Of a DNA stretch of 64,000 nucleotides, positions 53,310 through 62,090 are shown one piece after another. The stretch is from positions 310,001 to 374,000 of the forward strand of contig NZ_JAGKQQ010000001.1 in the NCBI RefSeq assembly GCF_017939745.1. The letters are read 5' to 3'. The notes beneath the pieces were generated by a model that ran no database searches, was not told the origin of the DNA, and was given only the letters and a program-made list of their open reading frames with translations. The DNA is from Gemmata palustris (GTDB lineage Bacteria > Planctomycetota > Planctomycetia > Gemmatales > Gemmataceae). A program made the translations under genes and the position numbers. Position 1 is the stretch's first letter. The number at the start of each line of letters is the position of its first letter.

Positions 53310-54740
53310 TCACTCCACGGCCTTATCGATCACCGTGCCGCCGACGTCGGTGAGGCGCTCGTCGCGCCCGCTGTGGCGGAACGTCAGCTTCTCGTGATCG
53401 AGCCCCAGCAGGTGCAGAATCGTGGCGTGGAAGTCGTTCACCGAAATCGGGTCGTCCTCGGTCTTGAGCCCGAACTCGTCCGTGGACCCGACGACGGTTC
53501 CGCCCTTCGCCCCGCCGCCCGCGAGCCACATCGTGTAGCCGAGCGGGTTGTGGTCGCGGCCCTTTCCGCCCTGGCTGTTCGGGGTGCGCCCGAACTCGCT
53601 GCACCAGACCACGAGCGTGTCCTTCAGCATCCCGCGCTGCTTCAAGTCTTTGAGGAACGCGGCGATCGGCTGATCGGTGTGCCCGCACATCTTCTCGTGG
53701 TTCGCGTTGATGTCGTCGTGCGCGTCCCACTGCACCACCACCGGCCCGCCACCACTGTAAACCGTCACGAACCGGACGCCGCGTTCCAGGAGGCGCCGGG
53801 TGAGGAGGAGGCGCGTCCCGAAATCGGCCGTCGCCTTGTTGTTCAAGCCGTAGGCATTTTTGGTCGCTTCCGTTTCCTTCGCGAGATCGACCGCGTCCGG
53901 CGCTTCCTTCTGCATCTTGAAGGCGAGTTCGTAGCTAGAAGCCCGCGCTTCCAACTCCGGGTCGCCGATCGATTGCGCCGCGTTGAGCTTCTGCACGAGA
54001 TCGAACGCCCTGCGATTCTGCTCGGCGCTCGTGTCGGTGGGCGGCTTCAAGTTGATGATCGGGTTCGGTCCGCGCCGCAACAGCGTGCCCTGGTAGACCG
54101 GGGGGAGGAACGCGCCCGACCAACACGGCGCGCCGCCCTCGGGTACGCCCTCCGGCTGCGGCATCACGCAGTACGCCGGGAGATTCTCGCTCACACTGCC
54201 GAGGCCATACGTCACCCAGCTACCGAGGCTCGGCCAGCCCATCAGCGTGCGCCCGCTGTGCAGTTCGTACATCGCCGGGGCGTGAACGGTGTTGCTGCAC
54301 CAGCACGAACGCAGAAAGCAGATGTCGTCGGCACAGGTCGCGAGGTGCGGCATGAGGTCGGAAATCTCGGTCCCGCTTTTGCCGCGCTTGGCGAACTTCC
54401 GCGTGCTCGGCAGGATCACTTCCTTCCCGGTGGTGAACTGGCTCTTGGGCCGCCCGGTCGATTCCGGGAGCGGCTTGCCGGCCCACTTCGCGAGCGCGGG
54501 CTTGGGGTCGAACAGGTCCATCTGGCTCGGCCCGCCGACCATGAACATGAAGACGACGCGCTTCGCCGACGCCGGGAAGTGCGGCTTCTTCTCCGCGAGC
54601 GGATTGCCCCCGGCGCGCGGGCCGTCGGTCCCGCGCGCCTCCTGCTGCAAGAGCCAGTTCAGCGCGATACCGCCCAGCCCGCCGCCGGAGCGGAGCAGGA
54701 ACTCGCGACGCGACGAAGCGAGAGGAAAGTGCGTGTTCAT
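53310..54740 (-). CDS. DUF1501 family secreted protein
   Basis: 476 residues from ATG 54740; an upstream extension to 54836 is unlikely. The N-terminus SRREFLLRSGGGLGGIALN is a twin-arginine-like export signal. Family blocks: RVVFMFMVGGPSQMDLFDPK, YGLGSVSENLPAYCVMP, FVTVYSGGGPVVVQWDAHDD and LVVWCSEFGRTPNSQGGKGRDHN. DUF1501 proteins are sulfatase/alkaline-phosphatase-like and in planctomycetes are usually paired with DUF1549/DUF1553 cytochrome-type genes; such a gene starts at 62091 but is not adjacent. Exact function unknown. Confidence 0.88.
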   Translation of the reverse strand: MNTHFPLASSRREFLLRSGGGLGGIALNWLLQQEARGTDGPRAGGNPLAEKKPHFPASAKRVVFMFMVGGPSQMDLFDPKPALAKWAGKPLPESTGRPKSQFTTGKEVILPSTRKFAKRGKSGTEISDLMPHLATCADDICFLRSCWCSNTVHAPAMYELHSGRTLMGWPSLGSWVTYGLGSVSENLPAYCVMPQPEGVPEGGAPCWSGAFLPPVYQGTLLRRGPNPIINLKPPTDTSAEQNRRAFDLVQKLNAAQSIGDPELEARASSYELAFKMQKEAPDAVDLAKETEATKNAYGLNNKATADFGTRLLLTRRLLERGVRFVTVYSGGGPVVVQWDAHDDINANHEKMCGHTDQPIAAFLKDLKQRGMLKDTLVVWCSEFGRTPNSQGGKGRDHNPLGYTMWLAGGGAKGGTVVGSTDEFGLKTEDDPISVNDFHATILHLLGLDHEKLTFRHSGRDERLTDVGGTVIDKAVE

Positions 54741-54857
54741 GGTGCCAGCGTACCCGCAGCGCAGAAGTGCTGCAAGGACGTGCTGTGCATGTGGTATCCA
54801 CGAACAGTTCACATCAAACGAGTGATCGATCTTCAAACATCAACCGTGGAGCTTGCC

Positions 54858-55247
54858 ATGTTTTGGGCCGTACTCGTCGCGCGCGTGTTGGTCGGGCTGC
54901 CGTTCTTCGTGTTGGGACTGGATTACTTTGTGCATTTTCTCCAAATGCCTACACCGGAACTCCCGCCGGACGCGACGCAGTTCGCGACTGTGCTGAGCAC
55001 CTCCGGCTATATGAAGGTGGTGAAGGTGCTGGAAGTGGTCGGCGGGGCGCTGATCCTGTCCGGTCGATTGGTGCCGCTGGGTTTGGTGATCGCGACGCCG
55101 GTTGCGGTGAACATTGCCCTCTTCGATTTGTTCCTCGTGGGTCAGCCGGCGCTCGGCGTGGTGCTGACCGGCTTGTGCTTCTTCCTGGTGTGGGCCTACC
55201 GCTCGCACTTCGCGCCGGTGTTCGCCGTGAAGCCGAAGATCGGCTAA
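54858..55247 (+). CDS. DoxX-like membrane protein
   Basis: 129 residues with about four membrane segments (FWAVLVARVLVGLPFFVLGL; VVKVLEVVGGALILSG; LGLVIATPVAVNIALFDLFL; ALGVVLTGLCFFLVWAY). This layout and the GLDYFVHFL and EVVGGALIL blocks match the DoxX/SURF4-like family. GGAG lies eight bases upstream of the ATG. It ends 10 bases before the trypsin-like gene on the same strand, so the two may be co-transcribed. Role unknown. Confidence 0.75.
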   Translation: MFWAVLVARVLVGLPFFVLGLDYFVHFLQMPTPELPPDATQFATVLSTSGYMKVVKVLEVVGGALILSGRLVPLGLVIATPVAVNIALFDLFLVGQPALGVVLTGLCFFLVWAYRSHFAPVFAVKPKIG

Positions 55248-55257
55248 TCTGGAGTGC

Positions 55258-57309
55258 ATGCTTTTCGCGCTTGCTCTTGTTCTCAGTGCCGCACCCGTAA
55301 ATGCGCCACCGGCGTCGTGTGCGTGGGTGCGAGCGGAGAACGATGGGGCGGGGAGCGGGTTCGTCGTCGATGTTCAGAAGCGCCTGCTCGTCACCTGTCG
55401 GCACGTCGTCGCGGACCGCAAGAAGGTCGATGTTTTCCTCCCCTGGTACCGCGATGGCGAACTCGTTACGGACCGCCGCGAGTACCTTCGCAATCGACCC
55501 GCGCTCCGCGAGCGCGGGCTGTTCGTCAGCGGGACCGTGCTGAAGGCCTCGGACGAACTCGACCTCGCGCTCGTCGAACTCGAGTCACTTCCCCCAGGCA
55601 CGAAAGCCGTCACGTTTTCTACACAACCGCCGCAACCGGGCGATCTGCTCCGCGTAATCGGCCACAGGCTCGACCTTGATACCGCGTGGAACATGACCAC
55701 CGGCCCACTGCGGGTTTGCGGCACACTCACAGACGGATACTTCTGGCGCGGGAAGAAACTCGCGCTTGGTGCGAACGCGATCATCGCCCAATTCCCGATC
55801 GAAGAGGGCGATTCCGGCGGACCGGTGTTCAATGCGGCCGGCGAAGTTGTGGGCATGGACTGTGCTCTTCGGCGATCGTGTCCGCTCGCGGCCATCGTGA
55901 TCTCGGCGACCGACATTCGCGCCTTCCTGAACAAGCCTCCCGATCCGGTCAAGGTTGCTGAACCGGCTTCAATTGCCGAAGCCCTGATACGCGCGACGGT
56001 GTGGGTTCGGCCCACGGCGACCGACGTTCACGTTGCCGGTGTACTGATCGAGAAAGACCTGGTACTCACCTGCGCACGCGGATTAACCGCGACGGACCGC
56101 GTCGGCGTTGCACTTCCGCTGCGTGACGGCGACCGGTGGGTGAGCGAACGCAGCGCCTACCGCGACCCGCTCGCGCTACACCTTCGGGCCGCGTGGCGCA
56201 GCGGACGTGTGCTCGCATGCGATTCGGCACGCGACCTGGCGCTCATCCGGCTCGATTCGGGTTCGGATCAAATGAAGCCACTTCCGCTTGCGACGAATGT
56301 ACCGAACCCGGGCGATGCGCTCCACGCGATGAGTCACCCCGGCGGGTTGGAGTTCGCGTGGGTGTACGCGAACGGCTCCGTTCGGCAACGCGGGCGCGTG
56401 GCGTTTGATGTCGGAGACAAGGCGCCCGCTGTTAATGCGCTCGTGGGCCAGCTCCCGGCGCAGGGTGGTTCACCGGGCGGGCCGTTGGTCAATGCCCGCG
56501 GGGAACTCGTTGGCGTGCTGGCGACTCGCGAAAGCGCGCAGCAAGTCGGGTATGCAGCGACGACGGATGAGATTCGCGCTTTTCTGGATACCGCACTGCG
56601 CGATCGGCCCGCCCGGACGCTTGCTGGGTTAATCGCGCGCATTGAGGCGATCCCGGTGCAACAGGCGAGACTGCTCGCACGCGGATTGGGCCGTCGTGCT
56701 GAACAGCACCGTGTTGCGGGCCGGTTCGCAGAGGCGAAGCGGGATTGCGACGACGCTGTGGCACTCGATGTTGGCTGTGGGGACGCACACCTCAACCGGG
56801 CGCTCATGTTCGAGCCGGATGCGGCGCTGGCAGAACTGGATGTGGCAATCGAGAAGGGGCCGTTTCACCGCGACATTCTTGTGCGCCGAGCGGCACTCGC
56901 GGTTGCGGTGAAGGATTTTCGCAAAGCGCGCGGTGATCTGGATCGCGTGCTCGACGTGTACCCCGCGGACACGGAAGCACGCGAAGGATTGGCTCGCGCG
57001 TTCCTGGGACTCGGCGATGATATGAAAGCTGCGGCCGCGCTCGGCGACGCGGTTCGCGCCGATTCGGGGCGGCTCAAGGCGGTCGCGAAGTTGATGACCG
57101 AGCACGCCGACGCACTGGAACAGAAGTTTCCCGATTCGCCCGGTATTGTGTCGGAGTGGTTCGTGAAGGCGCTCGCCGCGACAGAGAAGGGCACACGCGA
57201 CCCGAAGGCGAAAGCCGCGCTCGCGGAACTCCTCAAATCCGCCAGTGCTGCGAAAGACGATTTGATGCGCCTGAAGCTCCTGAGAGATGGCGCAGCCGCG
57301 TTGAAATGA
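55258..57309 (+). CDS. Double trypsin-like protein with helical C-terminus
   Basis: 683 residues. A signal peptide is followed by a first trypsin-like domain with an intact triad: His49 (CRHVV), Asp102 (LDLALVELE) and Ser186 (GDSGGPVF). A second domain of the same kind spans about residues 240-445. It keeps Asp326 (RDLALIRL) and Ser405 (GGSPGGPLV), but its His position is Arg274 (TCARGLT). From about residue 460 a TPR-like helical region follows (RAEQHRVAGRFAEAKRDCDDAV; HLNRALMFEPDAALAEL). The first half could cut peptides while the second half is probably inactive. It follows the DoxX-like gene closely. Confidence 0.8.
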   Translation: MLFALALVLSAAPVNAPPASCAWVRAENDGAGSGFVVDVQKRLLVTCRHVVADRKKVDVFLPWYRDGELVTDRREYLRNRPALRERGLFVSGTVLKASDELDLALVELESLPPGTKAVTFSTQPPQPGDLLRVIGHRLDLDTAWNMTTGPLRVCGTLTDGYFWRGKKLALGANAIIAQFPIEEGDSGGPVFNAAGEVVGMDCALRRSCPLAAIVISATDIRAFLNKPPDPVKVAEPASIAEALIRATVWVRPTATDVHVAGVLIEKDLVLTCARGLTATDRVGVALPLRDGDRWVSERSAYRDPLALHLRAAWRSGRVLACDSARDLALIRLDSGSDQMKPLPLATNVPNPGDALHAMSHPGGLEFAWVYANGSVRQRGRVAFDVGDKAPAVNALVGQLPAQGGSPGGPLVNARGELVGVLATRESAQQVGYAATTDEIRAFLDTALRDRPARTLAGLIARIEAIPVQQARLLARGLGRRAEQHRVAGRFAEAKRDCDDAVALDVGCGDAHLNRALMFEPDAALAELDVAIEKGPFHRDILVRRAALAVAVKDFRKARGDLDRVLDVYPADTEAREGLARAFLGLGDDMKAAAALGDAVRADSGRLKAVAKLMTEHADALEQKFPDSPGIVSEWFVKALAATEKGTRDPKAKAALAELLKSASAAKDDLMRLKLLRDGAAALK

Positions 57310-57747
57310 CGCTTCGGAGCGCGAGCCGAACGGGATAAATTGTTTGTATTCTTGTGTTCACTAGTGTATAATTTGTGAGTGCGGCCGCGGGCTACGACTG
57401 AGAAGGGGAGTGTTCTGGCGGGACTGTTAGCCGGTTGTTAGTCGAAATCGGCCCGGAGCTAGGCGGAAACTGCAGGTTTTTAGGCGATTGTTAGCCAATG
57501 TTAGCGGCCGCAGAGAGAATCAAGAGGGCGGACGGGATCGTAACTCGTTGAGATGTCAGAAGTTGGTGCGACGATTTCGCAGTGAGACGCCCTCCGGGGC
57601 CAAAAATGTTAGCAAATGTTACCCTGCGGTTGGGGACGGGGCACAGGACGTGTAGGCCGGGTTTAGAATGACTCTTGGTCCCAATTCTTGAGGCCCGAAA
57701 CAGTCGGTTCGGTAGCAAGGTGTTGTGAGCGAGTTGAGGGATGGTCG
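57310..57747. other. Intergenic region with TGTTAGC element
   Basis: 438 bases before the sarcosine-oxidase-like gene. It holds the TGTTAGC-bordered element at 57425-57630 and no convincing gene; the promoter of the next gene should lie at its right end. Confidence 0.6.
57425..57630. repeat. TGTTAGC-bordered intergenic element, copy 2
   Basis: Starts TGTTAGCCGGTTGTTAG then AAATCGGCCC, and ends AAAAATGTTAGCAAATGTTA. These starts and ends match the element at 11774-11927 with some base changes. An internal TGTTAGCC pair lies near 57490. No coding potential. Confidence 0.5.
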
Positions 57748-58878
57748 ATGTCTCAATCGTTCGATGTGATCGTGCTGGGCGTGGGCGGGATGGGGTCCGC
57801 CGCGTGCTTCGAGTTGGCGCGCCGGGGCCGCCGCGTGCTGGGCTTGGAGCAGTTCCCGCTCGTACACGCACGCGGCAGTTCGCACGGGCACACGCGCATT
57901 ATTCGCACCGCGTATGCCGAGCACCCGAGTTACGTCCCGCTGGCGCGGCGCGCGTTCGAGAAGTGGTACGAACTGGAACAACTCACCGGTCGCCATTTGC
58001 TGACGGAGTGCCCGTGTCTGAACGCCGGGCCGCCGGGGAGCGAACACGTTGAGGGCGTTCGTGCATCGGTGCGCACTCACAACCTCGCGGCCGAAGAACT
58101 GACCGGCGACGAGATCAACCGGCGGTACCCGGCGTTTCGATTCCCGGGCGATTTCACGGGCGTCGTGGAGCAAGCTGCGGGCTTCTTGTTCGTGGAGGAG
58201 TGCGTTCGATCGCATATCGACAGTGCGATTTCTTTTGGCGCCGAGATCCACCCCGAAGAAGCCGTTCGCGCGTGGAAGGTGGTTGGTGACGGCGTCGAAG
58301 TGACGACGGATCGTGGAACGTATCGTGCTGCAAAACTTGTTGTGACGGCCGGGGCGTGGGCGACGAAGTTGCTCGCGAGCGTGGGCGTTCCGCTCCGCGT
58401 GATGCGACAAGTGTTGCTCTGGTTCGCCGCAGGTCAGCGCCCAGAACTATTCCGACGCGACCGGTTCCCGATCTTCATTGCGGACGTGCCCGGCGTGCCG
58501 TTTTATGGGCTTCCTGCGATCGATGCGTTCGGCGCGAAAGTGGCGCGGCACTACGGTGCCTCGGAGCTTCCCGACCCGGACGGCGTGGAGTGGGACGTGA
58601 ACTCTGCCGATGTGGATGTGATGCGCGAGAATCTGACGACAATGCTCCCCGGATTGGGCACGTTCACGAAGGGTCAGGTGTGCATGTACACGGTCACCCC
58701 GGACCGGCACTTTGTGATCGATCTGCACCCCGAGTTTCCGCAAGTGTGTGTCGCGTGCGGCTTTTCGGGCCACGGGTTCAAGTTCGCGCCGACCGTGGGC
58801 GAAATCCTCGCGGACCTTGCGGATGGGGGAGCGACGAAGCACGACATCAGCTTGTTTTCGGCCCGCCGAACCCGCTGA
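57748..58878 (+). CDS. solA: N-methyl-amino-acid oxidase (SolA/sarcosine oxidase-like)
   Basis: 376 residues from ATG 57748. FAD-binding motif VIVLGVGGMGSAACFELARR at the N-terminus, then the family block RGSSHGHTRIIRTAYAEHP. Cys312 (VCMYTVTPDRHF) is the expected covalent FAD site, and CGFSGHGFKFAPTVGE closes the protein. This matches monomeric sarcosine oxidase and N-methyltryptophan oxidase, which oxidise N-methyl amines to aldehyde, amine and hydrogen peroxide; the preferred substrate is uncertain, so the symbol is tentative. The RNA ligase gene follows after 58 bases. Confidence 0.9.
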   Translation: MSQSFDVIVLGVGGMGSAACFELARRGRRVLGLEQFPLVHARGSSHGHTRIIRTAYAEHPSYVPLARRAFEKWYELEQLTGRHLLTECPCLNAGPPGSEHVEGVRASVRTHNLAAEELTGDEINRRYPAFRFPGDFTGVVEQAAGFLFVEECVRSHIDSAISFGAEIHPEEAVRAWKVVGDGVEVTTDRGTYRAAKLVVTAGAWATKLLASVGVPLRVMRQVLLWFAAGQRPELFRRDRFPIFIADVPGVPFYGLPAIDAFGAKVARHYGASELPDPDGVEWDVNSADVDVMRENLTTMLPGLGTFTKGQVCMYTVTPDRHFVIDLHPEFPQVCVACGFSGHGFKFAPTVGEILADLADGGATKHDISLFSARRTR

Positions 58879-58936
58879 TCCGTTCCGGTCTCACTCAACG
58901 CAGTTGCATCCGTATCGCTATTTCTGATCGCTCAAC

Positions 58937-60220
58937 ATGAACTTACGTCTCGACCACCTGCTCGAAGAGTTACGCACGAACGGCGCGGACGTTTTACGCG
59001 CCATCGACGCTGACCCCCTTCTTGTGAAGCGGCAGTCCGGCGCGCTCGTGCTCGCGAACGCGGGCGGGGCGCTGTTCACGCCGCAGTTGCCGCACCAGTT
59101 GTTCGCGAAGGGCATCGTATACCGGCGCGACCCGTTCGAGCTGGTGTCACTGCCGCTCGTGAAGATTTACAATCTCGGCGAGAAGAACGTTTCGGCGGCC
59201 GATCTCACGGGGATCATCGCCGAACCGGGAAACGCCCGGCTGCACTTCCTGCACAAACTCGATGGCACGCTGCTGCAGCGCTTCCAGCACGACGGGCGCG
59301 TGTACTTCACGACGCGCGGAATGATCGAGGGCGGTCCGTGCTACGGCGTCCAGGATGAGGACGCGCCCGATCGCGCGGTGGGGTTCGACTTCCTCGGCAC
59401 CGCGCGCCGACTCGCGGAAGCGAAGTACCCGGCGCTCTGCGAGGCCCGGCCGGAGTTCGAGAACACCACGCTCGTGTTCGAGTTCATTCACCCGGAAACG
59501 CGCGTCATCACCAACTACGGTGACCGCGAGGATTTGGTGCTGCTCGCGTGCTTCGACCGCACGGATCACCGTTACCGCACTTACGCCGAGGTGAAAGAAC
59601 TCGCAACGGCCCACGCACTTGCGCACGTCGATGAGTTCACGCCGCCGGGAAACAACATCGGTGAGCAGATCGAGAACCTGCTGGCGATCATCGCGGGAAC
59701 GGACCAAGAGGGGACGGTCATCACCATCGAACACGGCCACCGCGTGGTGTACCGCGTGAAGGTGAAAGGGCCGGACTACCTGCGCGTGCTGAAGCTCGTC
59801 GTCACCTGCACTTACGACCGCACCGTCGAGATGATCGATGCGCACCCGCACTGGACGGGTTGGGCGGATGTGGAAGCGCACCTCCGCTCGCTCGGGCGCG
59901 AGCAAGTTCCGGAAGAGGTACTCGGGTTCTACCGCGAGCACTACGACGTGTTCGCGGAGTACATCGCGAACTGCACGCGCTTGCGCGACTGGGGGCTGGC
60001 GGTTGGCGCGGTCGTGCGCAAGGAAGCCGAGGCCGAAGCCGGCCCGGGGAATGACCGACTCTTGCGGAAGTGTTTCGCGGCACGGGCCGTGAAAATGCCG
60101 CTGAAGCCACTGCTGTTCGCCGCGTTCGATGGGCGGCTCGATGTGGCCGCTGTGCGCCAAATCGCTCGCACGTTGGCCGAGGCAAAAGACGCGGTCGCAA
60201 CTTTGCCGGACGAGCGCTGA
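58937..60220 (+). CDS. RNA ligase, T4 Rnl1-like
   Basis: 427 residues. The nucleotidyltransferase motifs of ATP-dependent RNA ligases are all visible. Upstream is a conserved strand set FELVSLPLVKIYNLGE. Motif I is KLDGT with Lys107 as the AMP-accepting residue, followed by VYFTTRGM. Motif IIIa is FEFIHPETRVITNYG (residues 181-195), motif IV EGTVI (258-262) and motif V YRVKVKG (272-278). This pattern matches the T4 RNA ligase 1 group, which repairs cut RNA such as cleaved tRNA. The C-terminal 140 residues are helical and probably bind RNA. It is followed on the same strand by two tRNA-like genes and a small ORF. Confidence 0.85.
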   Translation: MNLRLDHLLEELRTNGADVLRAIDADPLLVKRQSGALVLANAGGALFTPQLPHQLFAKGIVYRRDPFELVSLPLVKIYNLGEKNVSAADLTGIIAEPGNARLHFLHKLDGTLLQRFQHDGRVYFTTRGMIEGGPCYGVQDEDAPDRAVGFDFLGTARRLAEAKYPALCEARPEFENTTLVFEFIHPETRVITNYGDREDLVLLACFDRTDHRYRTYAEVKELATAHALAHVDEFTPPGNNIGEQIENLLAIIAGTDQEGTVITIEHGHRVVYRVKVKGPDYLRVLKLVVTCTYDRTVEMIDAHPHWTGWADVEAHLRSLGREQVPEEVLGFYREHYDVFAEYIANCTRLRDWGLAVGAVVRKEAEAEAGPGNDRLLRKCFAARAVKMPLKPLLFAAFDGRLDVAAVRQIARTLAEAKDAVATLPDER

Positions 60221-60276
60221 GTTTTCCGCGCTGCGCGAACCTGGGGCTCCCGCCACGCATCCCTTCTGGCGTACCC

Positions 60277-60347
60277 GTCCTCGGGGTGTGGTGGATGCAC
60301 GCGACTCTGCGAAGGTCGCGGACCAGGTTCGATTCCTGGCGGGGACA
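60277..60347 (+). tRNA. tRNA-like gene, anticodon GCG (Arg)
   Basis: The 71-base sequence folds into a full cloverleaf: acceptor 60277-60283 with 60340-60346 (one wobble), D-stem 60286-60289 with 60297-60300, anticodon stem 60302-60306 with 60314-60318, loop CTGCGAA, variable loop CGGA, T-stem CCAGG/CCTGG and T-loop TTCGATT. Anticodon GCG would read CGC. No CCA is encoded. Odd points: position 8 is G, not the near-universal U, and most bacteria read CGC with an ACG anticodon. It could be functional, specialised or decayed. A tRNA scan would decide. Confidence 0.55.
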
Positions 60348-60374
60348 CTGTTCGGGGCGTCAGTGGAGATTGCA

Positions 60375-60641
60375 ATGGCGAAGGTCGTGTTCTATCGGCA
60401 GTGCCGATTAGTCAAGCGCGTCGAAAACGGCGAATGGGTTCAGGTGTCGTGGATTCCGGAGCCGTATGCAACGGCCGGGCGCGTGGTGAAGTTGCGCGAA
60501 AACGGTGTGTGGGACGACGGTTGGGTCGTTGCGGGTGCCGGTCAGAATCGGCTGCCAGCGGATCAGGTGCCGGACTTCCACGTGTTGAGCAAGGCGCACT
60601 TGCGAGCGACCGGCGACGCCGAGACCGCCCCGAAGGGTTGA
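60375..60641 (+). CDS. Small ORF between the two tRNA-like genes
   Basis: 88 residues; GGAG eight bases before the ATG. The protein has a pattern of short beta strands with aromatic residues (KVVFYRQCRLVKRVENGEW, VQVSWIPEPYA, GRVVKLRENGVWDDGW). It has no signal peptide and no recognised family. Its general look, with WIPEPYA and VVKLR, recalls small uncharacterised phage-type proteins, which is an impression and not checked. Its position between a tRNA-like gene and a second tRNA-like gene, after an RNA ligase, suggests it belongs to the same block. Confidence 0.7.
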   Translation: MAKVVFYRQCRLVKRVENGEWVQVSWIPEPYATAGRVVKLRENGVWDDGWVVAGAGQNRLPADQVPDFHVLSKAHLRATGDAETAPKG

Positions 60642-60657
60642 CGGCCCGAGCAACGAA

Positions 60658-60726
60658 GACGCCGACCGACGGGTCGGGCGGGCGCCTGCAAAGCGTTCGG
60701 AGTGGGTTCAACTCCCAACGGCGTCT
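60658..60726 (+). tRNA. tRNA-like gene, anticodon GCA (Cys), shortened D-arm
   Basis: Acceptor 60658-60664 pairs perfectly with 60719-60725, and the next base is U (60726), the discriminator expected for tRNA-Cys. The anticodon stem 60681-60685/60693-60697 holds the loop CTGCAAA, the typical Cys loop. Variable loop is CGGA and T-loop TTCAACT; the first T-stem pair is a G-A mismatch. The D region (60665-60680) is only 16 bases and forms at best CCGA/TCGG with a 4-base loop, shorter than normal. No CCA is encoded. Either a non-canonical or a decaying tRNA-Cys. Confidence 0.5.
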
Positions 60727-60732
60727 CTCAAT

Positions 60733-60776
60733 AACGACGGGGCGCGAGCCGATTCTTCGGCTCGCGCCCCGTCGTT
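60733..60776. terminator. Strong bidirectional hairpin
   Basis: A perfect 20-base stem (60733-60752 with 60757-60776) and 4-base loop. It closes the RNA ligase/tRNA-like block on the plus strand, seven bases after the tRNA-Cys-like gene, and the transaldolase gene on the minus strand, whose stop is at 60789. Confidence 0.85.
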
Positions 60777-60788
60777 GTTTGCGCACGA

Positions 60789-61880
60789 TTACTTCAGTGC
60801 GGCGCGCTTCTTACCGATCAATTCGATCAGCTTCTTGTGCGGGTCGGCGAACTTGGCCAGCCCCTCGGACATCAGCGTTTCTTCCATCTTCGCGTTGTCG
60901 ACCTTGGCGTCGATATCGGCCAGAACTTCGGCCGGCGGCAACTGATCGACGAGCCGGGTGAACACGTGCGGCGGGTTGGTCTTCGCCACCGCGTCGTTGG
61001 TTTCCGGCGGGTTCGTTTCGATGTCCGACCCGGCGAACGCGGCGACGTACTTGACCGGGTCCGGGTTGGGGTTCTTCGCGGTCTTCTTCGCGCCGGTGCT
61101 GGCGAAGATCAGCTCTTGCTTCCGGGCCAGTCCCTTGTCGGCCCAGAAGTCCTTGTTCATCTTCCAGATCCGTTTGGCGTTCACGATCCCCACCTGGCCC
61201 TGTGCCTCGGCCGAGAGGCCCGGAACGTGTTCCTCGGTGTACACGTCCACGCGGCTCACGAAGATGCTGTACACGGTCTTCACGTTCTGCTTGTCGCTGC
61301 GCCGCTGGACGCCGCGCCACGCGGCTTGCTGGGCGAGCTTGTACTGCCGTTCGCTGAAGATGAGCGTGATGTTGACCGCAACACCGGACGCGACCAGTTC
61401 TTCGATCGCCCCCAAACCACCCGGCGTGGCCGGCACTTTAATCATGCGGTTCGTGTGCCCGGCGGCCCACTTCTTCCCGAGGCGGATGTATTCTTCCGTG
61501 CGCTCCGCGGTGTTCTTCGTTTGGGCCTTGTCTTCGAGGAGCGGGTCCAGCTCGAAGCTGACCCACCCGTCGTCCCCGCTCGTGCTGGCCCACACGTCCG
61601 TAAAGACGTCCTGTGCTTGCTTCACCAGCTTGTCGGTCATGGCCCACGCGACGGCTTCGTCGTTGAGGCCCTGGTCGAAGAACGTCTTCATGTCGGCGTC
61701 GAACCGGCCGGGCTTGCCCGCGTCCAGGTTCTTCTTGTCTTCGAGCAGCCCGGCGATGATGATCGGGTTCGAGGTCGCGCCCGTGGCGCCCTGCGACCGG
61801 TTCAGCTTAATCAGCTCGGGGTCAACGGAATCGAGCCACAACTTGGTGCCGGTGGCGGCGAGTGACTGCAACGGGGTCAT
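60789..61880 (-). CDS. tal: Transaldolase
   Basis: 363 residues. The N-terminus has [11 protein letters not shown] and [15 protein letters not shown], and the Schiff-base Lys148 lies in [12 protein letters not shown]. Further blocks are [23 protein letters not shown] and [11 protein letters not shown]. It moves a dihydroxyacetone unit between sugar phosphates in the pentose phosphate pathway. Length fits the longer transaldolase classes. GGAG precedes the ATG. The divergent PSCyt gene starts 210 bases away. Confidence 0.92.
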   Translation of the reverse strand: MTPLQSLAATGTKLWLDSVDPELIKLNRSQGATGATSNPIIIAGLLEDKKNLDAGKPGRFDADMKTFFDQGLNDEAVAWAMTDKLVKQAQDVFTDVWASTSGDDGWVSFELDPLLEDKAQTKNTAERTEEYIRLGKKWAAGHTNRMIKVPATPGGLGAIEELVASGVAVNITLIFSERQYKLAQQAAWRGVQRRSDKQNVKTVYSIFVSRVDVYTEEHVPGLSAEAQGQVGIVNAKRIWKMNKDFWADKGLARKQELIFASTGAKKTAKNPNPDPVKYVAAFAGSDIETNPPETNDAVAKTNPPHVFTRLVDQLPPAEVLADIDAKVDNAKMEETLMSEGLAKFADPHKKLIELIGKKRAALK

Positions 61881-62090
61881 GTCGAGTCTCCGGGAGGGTG
61901 CGTGTCGGAGGCAATCTTAAGGATAACGCGCGAGCTAAGAAGGGGTGATCCGGGTGAACCGACTCGCGCCAGTCTACCTGTAACGATGCCACCGGAACAA
62001 CAACTCGGTTTCTTCTTTGTTGACAACGGCCCCCGAAACTGCTTCCATCAACTTCCCACCACCGGTGCGCCCTCTTCCGACATTTGCGAC

